Part shown: piece after piece, positions 9,593 to 18,166 of the stretch
Layout: every line of letters starts with the position of its first letter
How positions within the stretch are numbered: position 1 is the first letter of the stretch
NCBI RefSeq assembly: GCF_001854245.1
Contig: NZ_CP015381.1
Location: 150,001 to 214,000, forward strand
Length of the DNA: 64,000 nucleotides
Direction: 5' to 3'
From: Desulfococcus multivorans
Lineage (GTDB): Bacteria > Desulfobacterota > Desulfobacteria > Desulfobacterales > Desulfococcaceae
Translations under genes and position numbers: made by a program
Notes under the pieces: generated by a model
What the model saw: the letters and a program-made list of their open reading frames with translations, nothing else
Database searches by the model: none
Told to the model about the DNA's origin: nothing

Positions 9593-9631
9593 CATATGCC
9601 GGACTTTCCTTCATTCAGAGAAAAGGACAAT

Positions 9632-10702
9632 ATGTTTCGAGCCAATTCGGACTGCGGTGTGGTTGTGGGTATTGGATCCGCGCTGGTGGATATTCTGGTG
9701 CATGAAGCGGAGGATTTTGTCGAAAAGGCGGGAGCTGTAAAAGGCGGCATGGCCTATGTGGATAACCGCGTCATCGATGACATCCTCATGCGGGTATCGA
9801 AAGCGCCCTTTTTCGTTTCCGGGGGATCGGCCTGCAATACGGTGATCGGCGTCGGGCGACTCGGAGGCCGGGCCCGCTTTGTGGGAAAGAGCGGGAATGG
9901 AAATCTGGCCGGTCTTTTTGAGTCGGACCTCAAAAACAACAATGTTGAGCCCCTTCTTTTCAAATCGACCGCTCTCACCGGGAGGGTACTTTCCATCATC
10001 ACGCCGGATGCCCAACGGTCCATGCTGACCTATCTGGGGGCATCGGCCGAGGCCGCTCCTTCGGATATCACGACGGCATGCTTCAACGACGCGGCGGTCG
10101 TCCACGTCGAAGGGTACCTGCTGTTCAACAAAGCGCTCATCCTGTCGGCCCTGGACACAGCGAAACAGGTGGGCGCACGAATATCCCTGGATCTGGCCAG
10201 CTTTACCGTCGTCAGGGAATCGAAGGCTTTTTTGGCGGATATCGTGAAACAGTATGTCGATATTCTGATTGCCAACGAAGATGAAGCTCAGGCGTTTACG
10301 GGTTACACGGATGAAAAGGACGCGGTCAAATCCCTGGCCCAGAACTGTGATATTGCCGTTTTGAAACTGGGGGAACGGGGCAGTCTGATCGCTCATGACG
10401 GCGACATTCTGGAGATTGCTCCCAGGCTTGACGCGCCGGCGGTGGATACCACCGGAGCCGGCGACCTCTGGGCATCAGGGTTTCTGTATGGTCTGGTCAA
10501 CGGGCTGCCTCTGGAGAAAAGCGGTGAACTGGGATCGCTGTGCGGCTACGAGGTTTGTCGGGTCATCGGCGCCAAAATTTCCGATGAAGGTTGGCAGAGA
10601 ATAAAGGCCGCCATGGGGAGCGAATTTTCAGTTGACCTTTTTCCGACGGATATTTCCGGAAAAGGGATCTCGGATCCGCCTGAGGCGTTTTGTCACCCTT
10701 GA
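9632..10702 (+). CDS. PfkB-family carbohydrate/nucleoside kinase
   Basis: A 356-residue ribokinase-fold enzyme. The N-terminal GIGSALVDIL and GGSACNTVIGVGRLGG motifs and the C-terminal signature DTTGAGDLWASGF (anion hole and catalytic Asp) mark it as PfkB; the pattern is closest to adenosine/sugar kinases, but the substrate is not certain. I prefer ATG 9632 (AAAGGA before it); an in-frame ATG at 9596, 3 bases after the previous stop, is possible. It is followed by a short copy of the dispersed inverted repeat. Confidence 0.83.
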   Translation: MFRANSDCGVVVGIGSALVDILVHEAEDFVEKAGAVKGGMAYVDNRVIDDILMRVSKAPFFVSGGSACNTVIGVGRLGGRARFVGKSGNGNLAGLFESDLKNNNVEPLLFKSTALTGRVLSIITPDAQRSMLTYLGASAEAAPSDITTACFNDAAVVHVEGYLLFNKALILSALDTAKQVGARISLDLASFTVVRESKAFLADIVKQYVDILIANEDEAQAFTGYTDEKDAVKSLAQNCDIAVLKLGERGSLIAHDGDILEIAPRLDAPAVDTTGAGDLWASGFLYGLVNGLPLEKSGELGSLCGYEVCRVIGAKISDEGWQRIKAAMGSEFSVDLFPTDISGKGISDPPEAFCHP

Positions 10703-10710
10703 AAAGGGAA

Positions 10711-10768
10711 CTCGACTTTCGACTTTCATAGGCCGGTGCCGGTCACCATCATGAAAGTCGAAAATTGA
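10711..10768. repeat. Dispersed inverted repeat, short form
   Basis: CTCGACTTTCGACTTTCATA and the matching ATGAAAGTCGAAAATTGA bracket GGCCGGTGCC and GGTCACCATC. It is the same family as 6918-7158 without the interior. Confidence 0.75.
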
Positions 10769-10817
10769 GATGGGAATACGTATTTCTTTTTTGAACGGAT
10801 GCGAATGAGGAGGATGG

Positions 10818-11507
10818 ATGGCAAAAAAGGCCAAGAATCGGAAGGAGCTGCTCAAAAAACCCGATGAATTTCTCACTTTTTCGGGAAAACTCCTGGCGAC
10901 GATCATCAAATACAAGGTTTACGCCGTCAGCGGACTGATACTCCTCCTGGCTGTTGTCATGCTCATATCGGGCATCAATTACATGGGCAATCGGGCCGAA
11001 AACCAGGCGTTCGTTCTGCTGGAAAAAGGGATGGCGGATTACGACAGGATTCTTGCCGACGACGGGCCGGAAAAGGCCTATCAGGTCGCAAAAAATCAGT
11101 TTCAGCCGTTGTTCGAAGAATACGCCCAAAAGGATGCCGGCCGGTTGGCTCGTATCGTGTATGCCGGCATGGCCTACGACGCCGGTGATTTCGACACCGC
11201 CATCACACTTTACCAGGGAGCGCTCGATGATATCGGCGCCTATCCGGGATTGAAACCGTTTATCCTCGGCGGATTGGGACGGACATATCTTGCCCAAAAG
11301 GCGTATGCGTCGGCAGCTCGACAATTTGAAACCATTATCCAGGGGAGCGATCCCGTACTGAAAGAGGATGCATATCTGAATCTTGGGTTGATCTATGACC
11401 GGATGGGAAAAACGGAGAAGCGATCGGAGATTTTAAGTCGATTTATAGCGGAATATCCCGATTCGACCTTTGTCGGCATGGTAAAGGAAAAGCTGGCCAA
11501 CAGCTGA
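10818..11507 (+). CDS. Membrane-anchored tetratricopeptide-repeat protein
   Basis: A 229-residue protein with a basic cytoplasmic N-terminus, one membrane segment near residues 32-54 (VYAVSGLILLLAVVMLISGI) and a helical-repeat domain to the end, resembling YfgM/TPR-21 type proteins that assist envelope proteins. TPR-like units are seen at YAGMAYDAGDFDTAITLY, LGRTYLAQKAYASAARQF and LGLIYDRMGKTEKRSEIL. The ATG follows GAGGAGG. A terminator lies directly downstream. The role is inferred from fold only. Confidence 0.75.
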   Translation: MAKKAKNRKELLKKPDEFLTFSGKLLATIIKYKVYAVSGLILLLAVVMLISGINYMGNRAENQAFVLLEKGMADYDRILADDGPEKAYQVAKNQFQPLFEEYAQKDAGRLARIVYAGMAYDAGDFDTAITLYQGALDDIGAYPGLKPFILGGLGRTYLAQKAYASAARQFETIIQGSDPVLKEDAYLNLGLIYDRMGKTEKRSEILSRFIAEYPDSTFVGMVKEKLANS

Positions 11508-11527
11508 TTTCCGATGAAAAAGCCGTG

Positions 11528-11567
11528 GCCCGATTCCCGGAAGTCTTCGGGATCGGGCTATTTTTTT
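11528..11567. terminator. Bidirectional intrinsic terminator
   Basis: The hairpin CCCGATTCCCG ... CGGGATCGGG (one bulge) is followed by TATTTTTTT on the plus strand and A-rich sequence on the other side. It sits between convergent genes and overlaps the last codons of the minus-strand regulator. Confidence 0.75.
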
Positions 11568-12940
11568 GTGCCGACGTCCAGGTTGTACTTCTTGATCTTT
11601 TGATTCAGACCGCTTTTTCCGATACCGAGCATTTTTGCCGCATGCGCCTGGACGTTGTTTGAGAGCATCAGCGCCCGGCTGATCAAGGCTTTCTCGATAT
11701 CGGCCAGGGTTTCGGCCAGATTTGCGTTGGTGGGAATATCGTTGATTTTCAGGGTGCTGTAAGCATTGGTCTGGAAGCTTCTGGGCAGATCGGATACACG
11801 GATCGTGTCTCCCGGACAAAGGATCATCGCCCTTTCGATGACGTTTTCAAGCTCCCGGATATTGCCGGGCCAATGGTATTCATAAAAAAGGCGCTCCACC
11901 TCCTGGTCGATTCCCTTGATCGGGATATCCACATTTCTCTCGTCGGCGTACTTGTCGATAAAATGTTGAACCAGCAAGCGGATGTCTTCGGTCCGCTCCC
12001 TCAGGGGAGGGAGCGTCAAGTGAAGCACGTTCAGGCGGTAAAAAAGGTCCTCACGAAAATTCCCCTTGGCGACCTCTTGTTTAAGCTGTTTGTTGGTGGC
12101 GGCGATGATGCGGATATCCGCAACGATGGGCTTGATGCCGCCGACCCTTTCGAAGGACTTCTCCTGAAGCACCCGGAGCAGTTTGACCTGAAGGCTATGG
12201 GAGAGCTCGCCGATTTCGTCCAGGAAGATCGTTCCCCGGTCCGCGAGTTCGAACCTTCCCTTCTTCATCGACATGGCCCCGGTAAAAGCGCCTTTTTCAT
12301 GCCCGAAAAGTTCGCTCTCCAGAAGGCTTTCAGAGAGTGCGGAACAATTGACGGGAATGAAGGGTTCGTTTCGCCGCGGGCTGTTGAAATGAATGGATTT
12401 CGCCACCAATTCCTTTCCCGTGCCGTTCTCTCCTTCAATCAAAACCGTGGCCGTGGCCGGCGCGATTTTTTCAATCGTCGCGAAGACGGCCTGCATCGAC
12501 TTGCTTTTGCCGATAATGTTTCCAAAGCGATAGCGGGATTCGATGCTGTTCCTCAAATGCCTGTTTTCTTTGACGATCCGGAACATCTCAATGGCCTTGT
12601 TGACATAGATAATCAGGTTCTCGTTTTCAAAAGGCTTGAGAATGTAATTATAGGCCCCCTTCTGCATGGCTTCGACCGCTTTTTCAACAGTCCCGTAAGC
12701 GGTCATCATGATGACCGGCAGATCCGGATCCTTCTCCTTGATGCTTTCGAGCAGTTCAATGCCGTCCATCCCAGGCATCTTCATGTCCGTGATCACGAGG
12801 TCGATGTCCGCATTCTCCAATATGTTGACGGCGTCGTTGCCGCTGTTGGCGGTAAGGGTTTCAAAGCCCTCTTCTTCCAGGATTGCGCTCAGAATGAGGG
12901 TATAGTTTTTTTCGTCGTCGACGATCAGAATCGTTTCCAT
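11558..12940 (-). CDS. NtrC-family sigma54-dependent response regulator
   Basis: A 460-residue regulator: receiver domain (phospho-acceptor D52 in ITDMKMPG, T80, K102), AAA+ domain with Walker A GENGTGKE (170-177) and the sigma54-contact loop GAFTGA (217-222), and a C-terminal Fis-type HTH ending in GIGKSGLNQKIKKY. The start METILIVDDEK at 12940 lies one base after the stop of the upstream kinase, so the two are translationally coupled. Target promoters are unknown; its position next to the pil operon makes pili one candidate. Confidence 0.92.
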   Translation of the reverse strand: METILIVDDEKNYTLILSAILEEEGFETLTANSGNDAVNILENADIDLVITDMKMPGMDGIELLESIKEKDPDLPVIMMTAYGTVEKAVEAMQKGAYNYILKPFENENLIIYVNKAIEMFRIVKENRHLRNSIESRYRFGNIIGKSKSMQAVFATIEKIAPATATVLIEGENGTGKELVAKSIHFNSPRRNEPFIPVNCSALSESLLESELFGHEKGAFTGAMSMKKGRFELADRGTIFLDEIGELSHSLQVKLLRVLQEKSFERVGGIKPIVADIRIIAATNKQLKQEVAKGNFREDLFYRLNVLHLTLPPLRERTEDIRLLVQHFIDKYADERNVDIPIKGIDQEVERLFYEYHWPGNIRELENVIERAMILCPGDTIRVSDLPRSFQTNAYSTLKINDIPTNANLAETLADIEKALISRALMLSNNVQAHAAKMLGIGKSGLNQKIKKYNLDVGTKK

Positions 12941-12941
12941 G

Positions 12942-14369
12942 TTACATAGCCCTGTTGACCGGCAGCTGGATAGTGACCTGGGCCCCATAGATCGGTCGGT
13001 TTTCGATGTGGATGCTCCCATTGTGGGCTTCGATGATATTTTTCACGATGCCGAGTCCAAGCCCTGTGCCGGTCTCCTTGGTGGTAAAGAAGGGATCCCA
13101 GATTTTTTCCAGGATCTCCTGAGGTATGCCCTTGCCCTTGTCTTTAAAGATGATGTTTACCGTTTCGCCGGCGGATTCGATATCGACATGAATTTCACCG
13201 CCGCCGGGCATGGCCTGCATGGAATTGATCAAGATGTTCAGAAAAACCTGATATATCATGCCTGAATCCGCCTGAATGGGCGGGATATCGCCATTGTATC
13301 GCTTTTTAATGATATAGCCCTGAGCCTCGAGCTCCGGGTCCAGAAAGGTGATGTTTTTCTCGAGAATCTCATCGACCCTGCAGGGGGCGAAATTGGGGGG
13401 ATGGGGTTTTGCGTAATTGAGGAAGTCCGTGATGATGCTGTTGAGGCGATTGGCCTCTTCGACGATAACGTCGGGGATGGTGTTCATGGGGGCGGTTTTG
13501 TCCATTTTCTTCTTCAGCAATTCGGCGGAACTTCGAATGATGCCCAAAGGGTTTCTGATTTCATGGGAAATTCCCGCAACCATTTCACCAAGGGAAGACA
13601 GGCGTTCCGCACGACTCAGTTGTTCCTTCAGCCGTATTCTTTCGAGCGTGCGCTGCTGGATGATCCCTTCCCCCTTTTTGACGACGAAAATCAGGATCAC
13701 GAGCAGAATCATCATCACCACGGCACAGGAGATGATGATACGGATCTGGAATCGGAAGATGGTTTTATAGTCCTCTGAAAGATCCTGAACGATTTCGACG
13801 ACGCCGAGAATTTCGCCGGATATGGGGGTCAGAGGCCGGGCCTCCCGTAACGGCGCAAAGGTAATCACCTGGATCTTCTGGGGCATTCCCAACAGTTTTT
13901 CCCAGAAATTTCCTTCTTGAACCAGTTTGAAGGTGTATTGACCGTTCAGGGCCTTCAGGTATCCCTCTCCCCCCAGATCTTTTTTCCCTACCAGATCCGG
14001 ATCAAAGCTGTAGGATATGATGTTCTTTTGGGTGTCATAAAGATTGACGAGATCCACCTTGAAGCTGTGAAAGGTGTTTCTGACGACTTTGTCCATCAGG
14101 TGAAACTGCTTTTTATCGCTGAGCTGGATTTTTCCGAAAAGGTAAAATACAGGCACCTGGAACTGCGTGTATATCTGATGGTTAAGATTTTCAATGAGTA
14201 GACGGGCATAATCCTGGCTTTTCTTGAACTGAAGCGTCCTTGCCCAGTGTATGTTCAGAAAGCAGAGAATCACCGTTCCCAGAAAGATGGCAATCAGACT
14301 CGTAAATGTAAAGTATTTTACAAGACGAAACGGTTTCGATTTTTCTTCAAAAGACCTTGGCGCCATCAA
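12942..14369 (-). CDS. Membrane sensor histidine kinase (NtrB/ZraS class)
   Basis: A 475-residue kinase with two membrane segments (near residues 19-40 and 208-232) enclosing a periplasmic sensor of about 165 residues, then HisKA with GISHEIRNPLG (phospho-His) and an HATPase_c domain (DKGKGIP, GTGLGLGIVKNI). The architecture and the coupled NtrC regulator downstream indicate a ZraS/AtoS-like sigma54 two-component system. The ligand is unknown. It is transcribed away from pilM across a 604-base gap. Confidence 0.9.
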   Translation of the reverse strand: MMAPRSFEEKSKPFRLVKYFTFTSLIAIFLGTVILCFLNIHWARTLQFKKSQDYARLLIENLNHQIYTQFQVPVFYLFGKIQLSDKKQFHLMDKVVRNTFHSFKVDLVNLYDTQKNIISYSFDPDLVGKKDLGGEGYLKALNGQYTFKLVQEGNFWEKLLGMPQKIQVITFAPLREARPLTPISGEILGVVEIVQDLSEDYKTIFRFQIRIIISCAVVMMILLVILIFVVKKGEGIIQQRTLERIRLKEQLSRAERLSSLGEMVAGISHEIRNPLGIIRSSAELLKKKMDKTAPMNTIPDVIVEEANRLNSIITDFLNYAKPHPPNFAPCRVDEILEKNITFLDPELEAQGYIIKKRYNGDIPPIQADSGMIYQVFLNILINSMQAMPGGGEIHVDIESAGETVNIIFKDKGKGIPQEILEKIWDPFFTTKETGTGLGLGIVKNIIEAHNGSIHIENRPIYGAQVTIQLPVNRAM

Positions 14370-14400
14370 TTGTCACATGTCCGTTGGAATCAATGTGTTC

Positions 14401-14447
14401 ACAGGCCGTATCTTTCCGGTCACCATCATGAACGTCGAATGTTGAAC
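14401..14447. repeat. Dispersed inverted repeat, degenerate copy
   Basis: The core ACAGGCCGTATCTTTCCGGT followed by CACCATCATGAACGTCGAAT is conserved with the copy at 30334, but the left arm is largely lost. Confidence 0.6.
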
Positions 14448-14542
14448 TGTTGATTCATTGCGTTTTAACACCATGATGGTTGACCAGGGTGCCGGAAAAT
14501 AGGATCCGGAGCAATTGTTTTGGATCGGGAATGTGTTTTTTA

Positions 14543-14571
14543 TTGACATAGCCTTATAATAATTGTTATAA
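14543..14571 (+). promoter_or_regulatory. pilM: Candidate sigma70 promoter for the pil operon
   Basis: TTGACA at 14543-14548 and TTATAA at 14566-14571 (or TATAAA one base later) are 17-18 bases apart in the AT-rich part of the gap before pilM. This would leave a leader of almost 400 bases (to 14973) in which I see no gene. A weaker pair, TTGAAT and TAGAAT near 14850-14880, lies closer to pilM. Confidence 0.45.
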
Positions 14572-14973
14572 AATTTTATCGGAGAAAATCATTCGTCCGA
14601 ATGACCGCGGCTCATTGGCGTCCGTCCCCTGGGCATCTCCCGAACCGATTTCCTCCCAGACCTGAAGCGCATATCGTTTCGGGGGATATTGGGGTTTACC
14701 GTTCAGTTGTTGACCGGGTTGACGGATGTCTGTCAACTGCCGAGCCATCGTCCGGAGAACAACCCTAATTGATATGCGTTGATATTTCAACAAGGATTTG
14801 TTTGTTTCAACAGCATCGACCGAAACGTGAATTCCCCTTGAGGGCTTCATTGAATGAATCACGAAATAACTTTTAGAATAGGGTAACAATGTGTCCGATG
14901 CTGTTCCTTTGACGACATGCTTCCTGCAACGGGCGGATATTGATTCACCCAAACGGCAACAGAGAGTTTGATT

Positions 14974-16026
14974 ATGTTATTTGGGAAAAAGAAGAACATC
15001 ATCGGCATCGATATCGGCTCCCGAACCATCAAGGTTGCAGAGGTCGAAGAAAATAAAAAGGGACGGACGATCAGAAAATTCGGCATGATCGATATCGCAC
15101 CGGGTCTGATCGAGGAGGGCGCCGTCAAAAATCCGCAAGCTGTCGCCTATCTCATCCGTCAGTTGTTCAATTCTCAGAAAATCAAGGCAAACAACGTTGC
15201 CGTCTCCATTGGAGGGTATTCCACCATTGTCAAGAACATCAGTGTTCCGGTCATGGACGAAGCGCAGCTGCAGGAGATGATCCAATTCGAAGCCGAACAG
15301 TATATCCCTTTCGACATCAACGATGTCAATCTCGATTTTCAGATTATCGGAGAAAACGACATAAATCCCAATCAGATGAATGTTCTTCTGGTGGCGGCCA
15401 AAAAGGAGATGATAAACGATTACGTCAATCTGGTTCAGATGGCCGGCCTCAACCCCTGTATCATCGATGTCGATGCCTTCGCCCTCCAAAATATATATGA
15501 AATAAACTATGAAGATAATGGGGAAAATGTTGCGCTGATCGATATCGGGGCCAACAAGACAACACTCAATATCCTCAAGGAAAATTTCTCGGTTTTCATG
15601 AGAGACGTTTCCATGGGATGCCGGCAGATCAGTACTAAAATCATTCCTCTCGCCGACTGCACCCTGGAGGAGGCGGAAGGGATGTATCACAATGAAGAGA
15701 CAGACAAGATTCCCGACAAGGAGATCATAGAGATCGTTTCATCGGTCGTCACCTCGTGGTGTACTGAAATCGGTCGCGCGCTCGATTTTTTTTATTCCAC
15801 CTATCCCGGGGATCAGATCCCCAGGATCATTCTGAGCGGCGGTGGCGCAAAAATAAAGAAGTTCAGGGATCTTCTCGCCGCGGAAACCTCTTCCGAGGTT
15901 GAGATTATTCAACCTTTCAAGAAATTTTCCATCAGCGGCGATTTCGACCCTTCCTATCTTGAGCAGGTTGCCCCGCAGGCCGCCATCAGCCTTGGATTGG
16001 CCATCAGAAAGATTGACGACAAATGA
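14974..16026 (+). CDS. pilM: Type IV pilus assembly protein PilM
   Basis: An actin-like (FtsA/HSP70 fold) cytoplasmic ATPase-fold protein of 350 residues that binds the N-terminus of PilN and connects the inner-membrane platform to the pilus motors. Nucleotide-site motifs are seen: IGIDIGSRTIKVAEV near residue 9, VALIDIGANKTTLNI near 187 and LSGGGAKI near 286. The start is ATG 14974 (MLFGKKK) after AGAGAG; a TTG two codons upstream is less likely. It overlaps pilN by 4 bases and heads the operon. Confidence 0.95.
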   Translation: MLFGKKKNIIGIDIGSRTIKVAEVEENKKGRTIRKFGMIDIAPGLIEEGAVKNPQAVAYLIRQLFNSQKIKANNVAVSIGGYSTIVKNISVPVMDEAQLQEMIQFEAEQYIPFDINDVNLDFQIIGENDINPNQMNVLLVAAKKEMINDYVNLVQMAGLNPCIIDVDAFALQNIYEINYEDNGENVALIDIGANKTTLNILKENFSVFMRDVSMGCRQISTKIIPLADCTLEEAEGMYHNEETDKIPDKEIIEIVSSVVTSWCTEIGRALDFFYSTYPGDQIPRIILSGGGAKIKKFRDLLAAETSSEVEIIQPFKKFSISGDFDPSYLEQVAPQAAISLGLAIRKIDDK

Positions 16027-16715
16027 TACGGATTAATCTACTCCCATTCCGAAACGCACGGCAGAAGGAAGATATTAGAAAGCAAATGTCTGTTTTCCTG
16101 CTTTTGATTCTTTTCCTTCTCATCCCCCTCTTCTGGTACAACAGCCGATTGAGCGGGAAGATCGAGGCCCTGGACAGCCAGATTGACTATACCCGAAAGG
16201 ATATCGTCAAGTACAAAAAAATTGCCATGGAATCTGAAGCTATCCAAAAGAAAATCGACGTATTGAAGACCAAACTCAAGATTATCGACAATCTTGAAAA
16301 AAGCCGGAAAACAGCTTTTCTCATTATGGATACGATGACGGATACGGTTGTCGAAAAGAAGATGTGGTTCAGTCGTCTCGAGGCCATGGAAAAGGAAGTC
16401 CTGCCGCCAACACCCCGAAATACCAAAAGAGGCAGACAAAAAAGCAAAAAAAATCAGGCAGAGGCTCCCGTCGTCGAGGTCAACAGTCCGGAAATCGATA
16501 TCAAGATCGACGGCATCGCTCTTGACAACCAGACAGTGGCGGACTTCATGACACGGCTTGAGAATGCCGATATATTCACGGATATCCGGTTAATCAATCT
16601 CAGCCTGGAAAACTTCAAACAGGGAAAAGATCAGGAAGATATCAACCTGAGGAATTTTCAGGTCTACTGCAAAGGGATTCCCGAAAAAGCGGAGGCGAAG
16701 AAAGATCCGTCATGA
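16023..16715 (+). CDS. pilN: Type IV pilus assembly protein PilN
   Basis: A 230-residue inner-membrane protein. The N-terminal MIRINLLPFR is the conserved segment that docks into PilM. One membrane helix (residues 23-39) is followed by a coiled coil and a periplasmic ferredoxin-like domain. A Lys/Arg-rich insert (near 138-150) interrupts the periplasmic part. It overlaps pilM and pilO by 4 bases each. Confidence 0.93.
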   Translation: MIRINLLPFRNARQKEDIRKQMSVFLLLILFLLIPLFWYNSRLSGKIEALDSQIDYTRKDIVKYKKIAMESEAIQKKIDVLKTKLKIIDNLEKSRKTAFLIMDTMTDTVVEKKMWFSRLEAMEKEVLPPTPRNTKRGRQKSKKNQAEAPVVEVNSPEIDIKIDGIALDNQTVADFMTRLENADIFTDIRLINLSLENFKQGKDQEDINLRNFQVYCKGIPEKAEAKKDPS

Positions 16716-17362
16716 ACAGGATAAGCCCCCCATCAACGGCATTTTTAGACCCATATCTCGAAAAGATCGGCAGATTATCAAAATTCCAACGGATTCTGAT
16801 CTGCGTGGCGACGCTGGTCTTCATCATCGCTCCGGTCGTCTATTTCCTCTACATTCCCAAGCATGAGCAGATTGGCATCCTGGAGGACGAATATGAATCC
16901 CTCTCCAGGGAATTGCGCCAATATCAAAAAAAGGCCAAATCGTTAAAAAAATACAGAGCCGAGGCAAAGGCGATCGAGGCGGACTTCGAGAAAGCCCGGC
17001 AGGCGCTTCCCGAGAACGAAGAGATTCCATCCTTGCTGAAGAACATATCCCGTGCGGGTCAGGATGCCGGATTGGAATTTTTTCAATTCAGGCCCGAAAG
17101 AGAGAGCACCGTCGGATTTTATGCCCGGATTCCCGTCTCCATGAAATTCAAGGGCTCCTATCATGAAGTCCTGGATTTCTTTTACAGAGTCTCAAAACTC
17201 TCTCGTATCGTCAACATCAAGGACATCAGGATGAGTTCCACCAAACTCCGCAAGCAAAAAGGAGAAAACGATTGGGAGCAGCTGGACGTCTCCTGCACCT
17301 CCCTGACCTACAAATTTGTAGATAAAACCCCTCAAGCCGCTACCGAAACCCGCAAACCATAA
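16712..17362 (+). CDS. pilO: Type IV pilus assembly protein PilO
   Basis: A 216-residue bitopic inner-membrane protein that dimerises with PilN. A membrane helix near residues 27-46 is followed by a coiled coil (LEDEYESLSRELRQYQKKAK) and a periplasmic domain. It overlaps pilN by 4 bases; the next gene starts within 10 bases. Confidence 0.93.
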   Translation: MNRISPPSTAFLDPYLEKIGRLSKFQRILICVATLVFIIAPVVYFLYIPKHEQIGILEDEYESLSRELRQYQKKAKSLKKYRAEAKAIEADFEKARQALPENEEIPSLLKNISRAGQDAGLEFFQFRPERESTVGFYARIPVSMKFKGSYHEVLDFFYRVSKLSRIVNIKDIRMSSTKLRKQKGENDWEQLDVSCTSLTYKFVDKTPQAATETRKP

Positions 17363-17371
17363 TTGAGAGCC

Positions 17372-18166
17372 ATGTATAAGTATGCCGCCCCGATCATCTG
17401 TTTTTTCGTCCTTTTCTGCAACGGATGCGAAGAGAACGCTGCGCCGCCGCCTGAACCGAAAGTCGTGCATAAAAAGATCGATCAGAAGCCCGTGGTCAAA
17501 CCGTCGACGGGGAAGTCGATCCCCCCGGGGTCCCGGAAAGACGAAACGGATTCCCGGGTTCGAAAGATCGATGGTCCGTTGATGAAAGGCGACAATGCCG
17601 CCCGGAATGCAGCCGATCCAACTGGGATTGACGAGGCGCCGGAGAAAATCGATGTCACGGCGACCGTGATCGAGCGTATCGGTATGGATGATCATCCCCT
17701 GAATGAGCAGTCGCTTCATGATATTCTGAATCTGGTGGACAAAACGGCGAAGAAAACCCTTGCGCACCCCTCCGGCTACAGCGCTGAAAACAAGATCGAT
17801 CCCTTTGAACCGTTGATCAAGCCCAAACCGGTCGAAAAGCCCAAACCGCCTGCAACCCGGAAAAAACCGGTCGTTCCGACGCGCCGGTTGACCCCCTTGG
17901 AAAAGATGGATCTCAATCAATTGAAACTGGTGGGCATTGTTCGGGCCGACAGCGGCAACAAGGCCCTCATCGAGGATTCGACGGGAAAGGGGTATATCGT
18001 CGTCCATGGAACCTGCATGGGGATTCACTCCGGCAAGGTGGTGGATATCCTTAAAGATCGAGTTGTCGTGGAAGAGGAAGACAAGGACTTGTCGGGGAAC
18101 GTGAGGATCCACAAAAGAGAATTGAAATTTCAAAGGCCTTCCGGAGATGACCAATATGAAATGTAA
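17372..18166 (+). CDS. pilP: Type IV pilus assembly protein PilP
   Basis: A 264-residue envelope protein linking PilN/PilO to the secretin PilQ. The N-terminus (MYKYAAPIICFFVLFCNGC) looks like a lipoprotein signal, though the lipobox FCNGC is not classical. A long Pro/Lys-rich low-complexity linker (about 20-180) precedes the PilP beta domain (LKLVGIVRADSGNKALIED... to GNVRIHKRELKF). ATG 17372 is preferred to TTG 17363 because it places the signal correctly. It overlaps pilQ by about 10 bases. Confidence 0.9.
   Translation: MYKYAAPIICFFVLFCNGCEENAAPPPEPKVVHKKIDQKPVVKPSTGKSIPPGSRKDETDSRVRKIDGPLMKGDNAARNAADPTGIDEAPEKIDVTATVIERIGMDDHPLNEQSLHDILNLVDKTAKKTLAHPSGYSAENKIDPFEPLIKPKPVEKPKPPATRKKPVVPTRRLTPLEKMDLNQLKLVGIVRADSGNKALIEDSTGKGYIVVHGTCMGIHSGKVVDILKDRVVVEEEDKDLSGNVRIHKRELKFQRPSGDDQYEM

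Noticed and set aside
14566-14952. 128-codon minus-strand frame in the gap before pilM
   Set aside because: No ribosome site and no recognisable sequence; it also runs through the best promoter candidate.
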